A DNA stretch of 64,000 bases from Platerodrilus igneus (taxonomy: Eukaryota; Arthropoda; Insecta; Coleoptera; Lycidae), in the NCBI GenBank assembly GCA_036346225.1, contig JARFIW010001088.1:1550001-1614000 (forward strand). Direction: 5' to 3'. Positions within the stretch are counted from its first letter, which is position 1. Each line of letters opens with the position of its first letter. The translations under genes were made by a program, and so were the position numbers. The notes beneath the pieces are model-generated. The model was not told the origin of the DNA. It saw only the letters and a list, made by a program, of their open reading frames with translations, and searched no databases. Of this stretch, positions 46,775-56,775 are shown piece by piece.

Positions 46775-48655
46775 CAGGGTGAGTTTTTAGTGTGGCAACG
46801 GTCGATAACTCCGTTATTATAAAAGCTACGTAAACCAAATTTGGACGCATATTAGGCATGCCTAAAGTGCACATTTTAAAAATATTTGGAAGCATACAGG
46901 GTGCTTCATAATTCCAGGGCATATTTAACTTATATTTTCTTAAATGGAACACCCTATATATTATTACATTTTTGAAAAGCCCATAAAAAGAGCTTTAATT
47001 TGATATAAAATTGTATCTGTCTATTTCTTTTAGTATTTGAGATATTCAACTGTTTTAGAAAATGACCCAATTGGATACATTGTCACTGCACTAATACACA
47101 ACTTATGTTAATTTTCAAGATCCAGAAAATTTTACCATATACCATAGTATATTTGTAAATATCACTTTTTTTAAATTTTTTCCCAGTATACAGGGTGTGT
47201 CAGGTTTCGCAAAATGCAATTTTTAAAATTTTTTTTAAATGGCACCCTACCAATTTTATTGCTACAATGGATAGTTCATTAAGTGTCCTTTCATTTTTGT
47301 TAAGCATTCCCTATACCTAAATCCATTACTTTCTGAGATATTTTTGATTTTCTTCAAATTTTGTGAATGTTTTTAATTTACATAACTAAAAATAACTTAC
47401 TATTGGAGAATATTATAAAACAATTAATACATTTTGATTAACAATCAACTACAGTTATCCAATAACAATTTTCACTAAAGATATAACAACCTACAATAAT
47501 ACGCTATCAACAGAATTCTGCCAGATCAACAATATGCATTTTATAGAAAATGTTCAAACAGGAAATCAGGCAGAGTTGAAAAAAAAAAAAATTACAATCA
47601 AAATGTCATTTAGGTTTATTAATTGTAGTGTGTTGTCATTGTTCTGTTTTAAATGTAATCTTTGAAGGAGTTTTCAAAATGAATTTTACAGTGGAAGAAC
47701 AAATAAATATGATTTGGGTATTGAGAGCAAGTTTAAAAAATTACCTACTTGCATCAAGAATATACCAAGAGAGATATCCTGTTAAATGACAACACACTAC
47801 AATTAATAAACCTAAATGACACTTTACATGTAATAGTTATTTTTTTCAAAGCCTGCCTGATTTCCTGTTTGAACATTTTCTATAAAATGCATATTGTTGA
47901 TCTGGCAGAATTCTGTTGATAGCGTATTATTGTAGGTTGTTATATCTTTAGTGAAAATTGTTATTGGATAACTGTAGTTGATTGTTAATCAAAATGTATT
48001 AATTGTTTTATAATTTTCTCCAATAGTAAGTTATTTTTAGTTATGTAAATTAAAAACATTCACAAAATTTGAAGAAAATCAAAAATATTTAAGAAAGTAA
48101 TGGATTTAGGTATAGGGAATGCTTAACAAAAATGAAAGAACACTTAATGAACTATCCATTGTAGCAATAAAATTGGTAGGGTGCCATTTAAAAAAAATTT
48201 TAAAAATTGCATTTTGCGAAACCTGACACACCCTGTATACTGGGAAGAAATTTAAAAAAAGTGATATTTACAAATATACTATGGTATATGGTAAAATTTT
48301 CTGGATCTTGAAAATTAACATAAGTTGTATATTAGTGCAGTGACAATGTATCCAATTGGGGTCATTTTTTCTAAAAACAGTTGAATATCTCAAATACTAA
48401 AAGAAATAGACAGATACAATTTTATATCAAATTAAAGCTCTTTTTATGGGATTTTCAAAAATGTAATAATATATAGGGTGTTCTATTTAAGAAAATATAA
48501 GTTAAATATGCCCTGGAATTATGAAACACCCTGTATGCTTCCAAATATTTTTAAAATGTGCACTTTAGACATGCCTAATACGCCTCCAAATTTGGTTTAC
48601 GTAGCTTTTATAATAACGAAGTTATCGACCGTTGCCACACTAAAAACTCACCCTG
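46775..48655. mobile_element. Foldback DNA transposon with 0.87-kb inverted arms
   Basis: The arms 46775-47640 and 47785-48655 are reverse complements over their full length with few mismatches, leaving a 144-base loop. The tips are CAGGGTGAGTTTTTAGTG with TA on each side, as in Tc1/mariner-type insertion. Further CAGGGTG motifs lie inside each arm. The loop holds the beginning of a transposase gene. A non-autonomous element made by inverted duplication of a 5' end would look like this. Confidence 0.9.
47679..47789 (+). pseudogene. Transposase N-terminal stub in foldback loop
   Basis: ATG is followed by 36 codons (MNFTVEEQINMIWVL, later YLLASRIYQERYP) and then TGA, where the right arm starts. 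The sequence resembles the helix-turn-helix start of transposases found with DUF4817-type domains in insects. The rest of the gene is gone. Confidence 0.65.
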
Positions 48656-48662
48656 TATATAT

Positions 48663-50082
48663 TATACTGTCAAGAAGGGGGTGGGCTTATAAAATGTTTA
48701 AATAGGGCTTCGAAACGACTTTGCTAGAATGGGGGTATATTTGGTTTTGTTTGAGTATTTTCTTTCAGGTATTTTTGGTTTATAAATTAACAACAACTAT
48801 TCCACGTTTATAAATTTATAAAGCTTTTGAAACTGCATTGCATTCAACAACATATACCGGCCATAGACCAGGCTAAGCTAGTTATAAGTTTGCATTGTAT
48901 ACGTATTTTAATTGTTATGGTTGCACGTATATGAAATTTAATTTGGAGTTAGCGTTTTCAGAATCTTTTGAATGTAAAAACAAATATCAAAATTGTGTGG
49001 TATACGGTACGCTTTTAAAATTTTAAGGAGTTAAGTGATACTACTCCCGTAAAATTTGTAAATCAATTTCAGTTTGAATATGTTTTAACAATTAAAGATT
49101 GGTTATGTAATGACAGGACGTTTACCGAATAAGACATAAATGTCTGTTGCGTACAATTTAAAAGCTGAACCATCAAAGTTTGTTAGCTATTTTCAATATT
49201 GTAAAAAGTTCAATATACATAAATCACTGGATTACAAACCATCTAGAAAATGAATGTATCTAGAGAAAACAACTGTATTATTAATCAATTATTAATAATT
49301 ATAAATTACATAGTGTGCGTAGAGATAGTTGTCATGGCAACGGAAACAAAAGAAGACGGTTTTTATTTTATAAGGGACTTCAAATTTATATTACTAAAAA
49401 TAGACGTGTTTTGTACTGTTATGAGTTTTATTACATTTAAAAGTTACGAGAAAGTTTTGAAAGTCAAGTTGTACCTGGAGATAGCAAATAGTAGCAGTTT
49501 TACGGCGAATAAAAGTTAATTAAAAGAGGGAGTGCTGGTCTGTACCGTTATTGTTTGAAGACGAAAGCATAGTGGAATTGGAGTTATCTGAGTATTTGTA
49601 TAACATAAAATTTGTAGAAATATTAGTAGTTTTATAGTCTGGAGATTACCAGTTGCTCGAGTTACTTATTATTTACAGGAGGTGCCTGCAGTTGGTCACT
49701 TGGCTTCAGGACGGCTGGAAGGCGGCGCTTGTATCTGGATTCCAGGTATTAGTATTTAATATCTACGCAGTGCTTTAATCAAATTTATAAAAGTGGAACT
49801 AGTGTTTGGGAATACTTTTGGCTTTTAAAATTATTTTGAAAAAATCCTTGAATATTTGTTTAGGTGTCTAGTTGAGAGGTGTTTGCTTAGGACGGACCCA
49901 CCCTAGGTAGATTCCGCCACGTGTTTGACGGTCCTGTAAAATATTTAAGTGCAGCAGCCGTGTAAAATATTTAAAGATAAATTGTGTGGCATAACTCAAC
50001 AAGGCTCTAAAATAAGACAAGGAGTGACGGATAGATATATTACGCCTATCACTAATAAGGTAGGATCACAGTATATATAACA
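48663..50082 (+). repeat. Gypsy 5' LTR
   Basis: Runs from TATACTGTCAAG to ATATATAACA. The 49250-49519 frame inside it (MNVSRENN...) also occurs, broken, in the other LTR and has no known domain. I found about four substitutions and six indels against the 3' LTR; five of the indels are homopolymer length changes. Confidence 0.88.
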
Positions 50083-50084
50083 GA

Positions 50085-50102
50085 TGGCGCCCAACGTGGG
50101 GC
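50085..50102 (+). promoter_or_regulatory. Primer-binding site
   Basis: TGGCGCCCAACGTGGGGC begins two bases after the LTR end. Its near copy lies in the element at 12288-12305. Confidence 0.75.
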
Positions 50103-50238
50103 TCGATTAGGTAAATAACTTCGCAACAAAATATTTGTTCGCCTAAAGGTGGGGCTCGATAGGGCTGATTCAGATTTGCAGAGGTTGTGTAGCTTAGTGG
50201 GGCACATCATTGAAGTTTATTTTGAAAATTAAAGGGAC

Positions 50239-51440
50239 ATGTCTGATGAGGAGAGAATCACGAGGTCAGGGAAAGTTTATGGAGTTGAGACTGGTGTGAG
50301 AGGGCAACCGGTGGTTAAGACTGTAGCAGCAGGGGATGCTAGGGATGAAGCTGGAGGATATGTGGAGCCGGAGGTGATTATTGTGAATTCAGGGGGTACA
50401 TCGGGAGAAAATGAAATTGATAAGGGAAAAGAGAATATGCAGATCCAAGATGTGATGATGGTTTTGTTGGAATTAAAAGGGTCGTTAACTAAGTCGCATG
50501 AAGAATTGAGAGGATCATTGTTGGCCGAAGTTAGAAATTCACAAGCGGAAGTTAAGGAAAAATTTGATATGATGGAAATGAAAATTGAAGGAATTAATGT
50601 ATCAATACAGAGCAGTTTGTGTTCATTTAAGGATGAAGTTCTGAAGGACGTAGAGGATAGAGTCCAGGTTGTAGAAGGAAGGTAACAACAGGTTTAAATG
50701 AATTAAAGGAAGAGCTGTACATGGTCGAAGTTAGACAGACAGAAAAATTGCAGAATTTAGGTGAAATAGTTCGGATTCAGACGGAGGACAATATTAACTC
50801 TAAAAACGAAATTATAGGCAAATTGCGGGCGAGTCAGGAGGTGGCAGAGAAGCTGAGAAGGATACGACGGTTCTGGGGAATACGGTAAATGGATTGTCTG
50901 GTCTTGAAGGGAATGTTAGACAGATGAGAGAACAGTTGGTTGAATTGGAAAGGGAAGAGTTGTTTGTGATGCAGGATACCAGTATAGGCTAGGAAAGAGA
51001 CCTTGCCGAGGTTTGAAGGCAGAAAGAATGAGCAGCCGATGGTCTATCTTAGCAAGTTGGACGAGATGGTAGAGAGTGAGCCTGAGAGGGTGAAGATGCA
51101 GATGGTGAGCGTGACATTGGGGGGTTGTGCAGAGAAATGGCACTGTATCGTGAGGAGGCAATATAGTTCGTACGAGGAATTTCGAAGGCTATTCATAGAA
51201 CAATATTGGGGAAACACGCATCAGGCTAATATTCGAACGGATTTAAACACTGGGAACTATAGGTCATACCAAGGATCGAGAGAAAATTATGTGATTGAAA
51301 AGTATAACCAGGCGCAGCACCTGATTCCTAAATTAAGAGAAGATGAAATTATATTATTGTTGTCAAGGCATATGGAGGCGGAAATAACTAGGGCCGTAGC
51401 GATACAAAACGTTCGGACTTTAAGAGACTTTTGGAAATGA
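50239..51440 (+). CDS. Gypsy Gag: coiled-coil leader and capsid region
   Basis: The leader frame 50239-50685 opens MSDEERITRSGKVYGVETG and becomes a helical, charged coiled coil (LKGSLTKSHEELRGSLLAE). The frame is lost and reappears through 50690-51000. The capsid-like frame 51003-51440 has FEGRKNEQPMVYLSKLDEMV, EEFRRLFIEQYWGN and LIPKLREDEIILLLSRHME. These match the Gag of the element at 10729-11610 in layout. Gag would package the element RNA. At least three small indels separate the pieces. Confidence 0.8.
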
Positions 51441-52053
51441 TGCGAAATTATGACGTAGCTAGGACGTTTGAAACGAATACCAGGAAAATAGTGATAATAG
51501 GAATTGGGATAGGAATAGGAATAGCACAGACTACCAGAGGACTGGGGTGCAAGGATACAATTATAGGGAGAATGGACAGGACAACTACAGAAAGCAATAT
51601 CAGGGAAATCAAAGGAGAACGAATAATAATTGGGAACAACGTTTTAATAGAGACGATAATTATAGGGGGAACAATGACTGGAACAGGAAGGATAGGAATG
51701 ACAGAGGTTTTGGACAGCAAAGAACGAGTTTTGGACAGAGGTGGCAGAGAGAAAGCGAGCAGAGATCAACGGATCAGGGGGAAATACCGACAGGGATTAG
51801 AGACAGGGAACGGGAGACAGATAGAAACTTGACGATCCAACACGTAACAACAAGAGACACGCGACAGAGATCGGAGGATAGGATAGAGAAAGTGGAGGTC
51901 CACGATGAACCCACGGTACAAAAAAAAAACGTCGATTTATTAGTGTTAGGAAAATCAGATTTAGGGACACAGCATAGTATTAGTTTAGTAGATAAGTTGT
52001 TAGATAATAAGTTTGAAAGAAGGCGGAGTTACCATTTATTCATATTAGTTTAG
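51431..52053 (+). CDS. Gypsy Gag arginine/asparagine-rich tail
   Basis: The likely true frame, 51547-52053, is rich in R, N, Q and D (YRKQYQGNQRRTNNNWEQRF) with no CCHC motif. An overlapping frame (51431-51832, IGIGIGI) is an out-of-phase shadow for most of its length. It probably serves as the RNA-binding tail. It runs up to the protease start after one frame change. Confidence 0.65.
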
Positions 52054-52059
52054 GGATTC

Positions 52060-52650
52060 TGTTTACACGGCATTGATAGATACAGGGTCGCAGTTATCGC
52101 TGGTGAGAGAGGAAATAGTTTTGAAACATGCAGAATTATTCAAAGGAAAAATTTGTAGGGTTAAGAGTATTAATTTATGGTCTGCGATTAAGAGGAAGTT
52201 AACTACGATAGACAAAGTTGTACGAGTATCGATTGTATTAGGAAGTACCAGACTAGGTGAAGTAGAGTTTTGGATAGCAAGAGGATTATATTTAGATTTT
52301 ATTGTAGGGATAGACGTAATTGAGGAATTTGGACTGGTTATAGATGGTAAAGCACGAATGGTAAAGGTATTAAATTTAGAGAAGAAATGGGTGGTGCCTA
52401 AGGATAATCGGGATACTAGGGATGAGATAAATACAGATAGTATAGGATCAGGAAAGACTAAGAATAGAATTTATGATGGAATTGATGAGTTACGGTTATG
52501 TAATATATTTGAGAAGGTATTTGATGAGGAACAGATAGGATTAATAGGGGTGGATATGAAGGAAATGTTATATGAGGTGTTTAATAGACATGCAGGAGTT
52601 TTAGTAATGAGCCTAGGTTTGCGAAGGAGTATACGCATAAGTTAGAGGTC
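52060..52650 (+). CDS. Gypsy aspartic protease
   Basis: ALIDTGSQLSLVREE gives the D-T-G active site (about 52070-52110), and FIVGIDVIEEFGLVIDG matches the second protease strand. The frame then passes to a linker rich in acidic residues and ends at 52645, where a one-base shift leads to the RT start. Confidence 0.82.
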
Positions 52651-53250
52651 ACAGACGAGGGAAGTTTTCGTACTAGGGTATATCCAATACCATTTGCATT
52701 AAGGGGTCGAGTGAAAATGAGATTAAAAGATGTTAAAAGAGGGAATTATTGAATCAGCGAGAACACCCTATATCAATCCGGTAGTGGTTGTGCCTAAATC
52801 TGATAATTTAGAATTAAGAATATGTTTAGATGCTAGGAGATTGAATGCGATTACTAAACCACAATTTGAACAACCAAAATCACTAGATAATTTGTTATAC
52901 AAGGTAAGCGAGATGAAAGTTTTAGCAAACTGGACTTAAAGAATTCTTTTGGCTAATTCCTTTGCATGAGGAAAGTCGGAAGTATACTGGATTTAGCATT
53001 GAAGGGAGATTTATCAGTACAGAGTTGTTCCATTTGGTCTTTCAACGTCATCCGCTGCATTAGTTCGAGCCATGCAGAAGTTATTAGATGAGTACGAAAA
53101 CTTCTGTACGCACTATGTCGATGATATTTTGATTTTTCTAAGAACGAGTTAGAACATTTAGAACATTTAAGAAAAGTGATCCGAAGGTTAGACGAGGGAG
53201 GTTTGAGGTTGAATTCGAAGAAGTGTGAGTTTTTAAGGACCAGGTAAAGT
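52650..53250 (+). pseudogene. Gypsy reverse transcriptase, frameshifted
   Basis: RT blocks in order: EGIIESARTPYINPVVVVPK and LRICLDARRLNAITKP (52735-52860), KLDLKNSF (about 52930, with the first catalytic D), then PFGLSTSSAALVRAMQ-type sequence (about 53030) and the box HYVDDILIF at about 53113. The frame changes about every hundred bases, often at runs of A or T. All visible catalytic aspartates remain, so the shifts, not the residues, disable it. Confidence 0.85.
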
Positions 53251-53920
53251 ATTTGGGGTTTGTCGTTGGCAGCGAAGGAATTAGAATTTGTGAAAAACGC
53301 TTGGACGAGTTGAAGAATTTGAAACAGCCAAGAAATTTTAAAGGTTTAAGAGGATTTTAGGTGTATTAAATTATTATCGTCGATTCATACCAAAATATTC
53401 GGAGTTGTGCATTCCATTGTTGGAGTTGTTAAAAAGAACGAAAGGTGGAAATGGAACGAGCAAAGGAGCAGGCATTTCGGGAGTTGAAGGCGGTATTTTA
53501 TAGGAACTGTCATTAAAATATCCCAATTTTACGGATCCATTTATTTTAAGGACAGACGCTTCGAGTTTTGCAATAGGGGCTGAGTTGGTGCAGGTTCAAG
53601 AAGAGAGAAGTGCCAATTTGTTTTATTTCGAGGGCTCTGAAAGACTGCGAGACTAGGTATTCGACAGCGGAAAAGAGATGCTGGCAATCGTATATGCTGT
53701 GAATAAGTTAAGATTTTATTTATTGGGTAATAAATTTCTGTTGAATCGGATAACACAGTGGTCACGTTTCTGAAGAAGAAAGAGTTTTGAACAGTCAATT
53801 GTATAGATGGGCGTTAGTATTGCAGGAATATGATTTTGAGATTAGACATAAACCTGGTAAAGAAAATGTTACGGCTGATTTTTTAGTAGGAAGGATGAAG
53901 GGTTGCTAACGGATAGTAGG
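53250..53920 (+). pseudogene. Gypsy RNase H region
   Basis: A FLGFVVGSEGI-like step and YYRRFIP (about 53370) are followed by RNase H: ILRTDASSFAIGAELVQVQ near 53545, then EMLAIVYAVNKLRFYLLG near 53680 and QEYDFEIRHKPGKENVTADF at 53825-53885. The order and spacing are normal for gypsy. Several frameshifts interrupt it. Confidence 0.8.
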
Positions 53921-53928
53921 AATGGATT

Positions 53929-55159
53929 TTGATTGCATTGCAAGTGTTTGAAGATCTGGGAAGATGGTCGAATGCCAGATTTCATCGGATGCAAGCACAC
54001 GAAGAAATAAGGGTGATCAGAGAAAAATTATTCAGAGAATTTAGAACAAGACAGAGATTTTATATGGTCGAGGGAGTTTTGGTGAAAAGGTTATGGGATG
54101 ATGAATTATTAGTGTTAACGACACAGGTAGCCGTTGAGCTGATCCAGGAAATTCATACTACGTTTGGTCATATAGGGATTCGTAAGACGTTCTTGATATT
54201 TAGGAAGCTTTCTATGCACGAAACGATAGAAAATTGGTGAAAAATTGCATAAATCTGTGTGAGACGTGTTTGTTAGGAAAGGATAAGAATGTGGTGTTGC
54301 AGAATCAAGTTAGATGTATAAGAGCGGAAGGTCCATTAGATATTGTGGCAATGGATTACTTGAGTAATTTGATACCGGGTAGGAACGGATATCAGCATAT
54401 TTTAGTTGTAGTTGATATTTTTACAAAGTTTGTGCAGCTTTATCCAGCGAGGAGATGTAATTCTAGGCATGTATTGAGTTCTGTAAGAAAGTTTGTAGAA
54501 CGAATTGGTAAGATGAATAGGGTATTGTTGGACAATGCAACGTATTTTCGTAATCGAAGGGTTGAAAGTAAATTAAGGAAGGATGGAATAAAGATGACAT
54601 TCTGTAGTATTAGACATCCTCAAGGAAATCCGTGTGAAAGATACATTCGAGAAGTAATAAAGTTTTTGAGGTTAATAACGCAGGAACAACATGATCGGTG
54701 GGTAAGGTATTTACCGCAAATAGAAGAATATATTAATTTTGTACCAAGTTCAGTGACAGGAATGTGTCCTGTGACATTGATGAAGAAGGTGATTCCAGCA
54801 AGACCGTGGAGAGCTGAACAAAAGTGGAGGATATAACGGAGTTGTTGCATAAAGCCAAACAACAAGTCGAAACGATACAAAGAAGGGAGTTGGAGAAACG
54901 TAACAAGAAAATCAAGAAGCAAGTGGTTTTTTCAGTTGGGGATCTTGTTATTGTTAAAAGATTGAGAAGGTCAAATTGGGAAAGAAATATTTGTGCCAAG
55001 TTGTTATTTCCATACGAAGGTCCTTATCGAGTGAGAAGAATTTTTGCAGAAGGGAATACTTACGAATTGGAGAATGACAGGGGTGAATGTCGGGGACGTT
55101 TTCATATAGAAAATTTGTATCCATATTTCCATGTGGAAAGTAAAGTATCGCAAGAATAA
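53929..55159 (+). CDS. Gypsy integrase
   Basis: The zinc domain spans the first two frames (HTTFGHIGIRKTF, CINLCETCLLGK). The core frame 54234-54836 carries IVAMDYLSNLIPG, then RVLLDNATYF and HPQGNPCERYIREV as the three catalytic acidic positions. The C-terminal frame 54824-55159 (VGDLVIVKRLRRS, YEGPYRVRRIFAEGNTYEL) is an SH3-like tail. No envelope gene follows; the 3' LTR begins about 200 bases later. One-base shifts occur at about 54235 and 54830. Confidence 0.85.
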
Positions 55160-55353
55160 AATTCACACTGTAAATAATACTAACGAGCTTAAAACTATAC
55201 AGAATATACAGAAACTAACACTTAATCCTCATACATAAAGAAAAAAAAAACTATAGTGATTTTAACTAAAATTTAAAATTTCTCAACCATAAAAAGAATT
55301 ACTTATATCCAGGAAGCAAATTTTCATTTTTATTTAAAATCAGTGGGGCCTTA

Positions 55354-56775
55354 TATACTGTCAAGAAGGGGGTGGGCTTATAAAATGTTTAAATAGGGCT
55401 TCGAAACGACTTTGCTAGAATGGGGGTATATTTGGTTTTGTTTGAGTATTTTCTTTCAGGTATTTTTGGTTTATAAATTAACAACAACTATTCCACGTTT
55501 ATAAATTTATAAAGCTTTTGAAACTGCATTGCATTCAACAACATATACCGGCCATAGACCAGGCTAAGCTAGTTATAAGTTTGCATTGTATACGTATTTT
55601 AATTGTTATGGTTGCACGTATATGAAATTTAATTTGGAGTTAGCGTTTTCAGAATCTTTTGAATGTAAAAACAAATATCAAAATTGTGCGGTATACGGTA
55701 CGCTTTTAAAATTTTAAGGAGTTAAGTGTTACTACTCCCGTAAAATTTGTAAATCAATTTCAGTTTGAATATGTTTTAACAATTAAAGATTGGTTATGTA
55801 ATGACAGGACGTTTACCGAATAAGACATAAATGTCTGTTGCGTACAATTTAAAAGCTGAACCATCAAAGTTTGTTAGCTATTTTCAATATTGTAAAAAGT
55901 TCAATATACATAAATCACTGGATTACAAACCATCTAGAAAATGAATGTATCTAGAGAAACAACTGTATTATTAATCAATTATTAATAATTATAAATTACA
56001 TAGTGTGCGTAGAGATAGTTGTCATGGCAACGGAAACAAAAGAAGACGGTTTTATTTTATAAGGGACTTCAAATTTATATTACTGAAAAATAGACGTGTT
56101 TTTGTACTGTTATGAGTTTTATTACATTTAAAAAGTTACGAGAAAGTTTTGAAAGTCAAGTTGTACCTGGAGATAGCAAATAGTAGCAGTTTTACGGCGA
56201 ATAAAAGTTAATTAAAAGAGGGAGTGCTGGTCTGTACCGTTATTGTTTGAAGACGAAAGCATAGTGGAATTGGAGTTATCTGAGTATTTGTATAACATAA
56301 AATTTGTAGAAATATTAGTAGTTTTATAGTCTGGAGATTACCAGTTGCTCGAGTTACTTATTATTTACAGGAGGTGCCTGCAGTTGGTCACTTGGCTTCA
56401 GGACGGCTGGAAGGCGGCGCTTGTATCTGGATTCCAGGTATTAGTATTTAATATCTACGCAGTGCTTTAATCAAATTTATAAAAGTGGAACTAGTGTTTG
56501 GGAATACTTTTGGCTTTTAAAATTATTTTGAAAAAAATCCTTGAATATTTGTTTAGGTGTCTAGTTGAGAGGTGTTTGCTTAGGACGGACCCACCCTAGG
56601 TAGATTCCGCCACGTGTTTGACGGCCCTGTAAAATATTTAAGTGCAGCAGCCGTGTAAAATATTTAAAGATAAATTGTGTGGCATAACTCAACAAGGCTC
56701 TAAAATAAGACAAGGAGTGACAGATAGATATATTACGCCTATCACTAATAAGGTAGGATCACAGTATATATAACA
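55354..56775 (+). repeat. Gypsy 3' LTR
   Basis: Mate of the 5' LTR. It is preceded by CAGTGGGGCCT, a weak polypurine tract, and followed by ATATATATG. It contains the same internal short frame in broken form, which shows that frame is not under coding constraint. Confidence 0.88.

Larger units (their letters stand above)
48663..56775 (+). mobile_element. Ty3/gypsy LTR retrotransposon, full length
   Basis: LTRs of about 1.42 kb (48663-50082 and 55354-56775) flank a 5.3-kb body with Gag, DTG protease, RT, RNase H and integrase in gypsy order. The primer site TGGCGCCCAACGTGGGGC is at 50085. ATAT is present as a possible target duplication on both sides. The left end lies 7 bases from the foldback element, so the insertion used its TA-rich flank. 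The LTRs are almost identical, which means a very recent insertion, although the coding frames are cut by many one-base shifts. Confidence 0.92.

Noticed and set aside
48478..48705. A 75-residue protein, also found on minus at 46719-46952
   Set aside because: Both are the same frame across the inverted arms of the foldback element; it has no start context or family and is non-coding arm sequence.
49250..49519. A small gene in the gypsy 5' LTR
   Set aside because: The same frame in the 3' LTR is broken by run-length changes and it has no recognisable domain.
50916..51161. Minus frame opposite the gypsy Gag
   Set aside because: Antisense shadow of the Gag frame.
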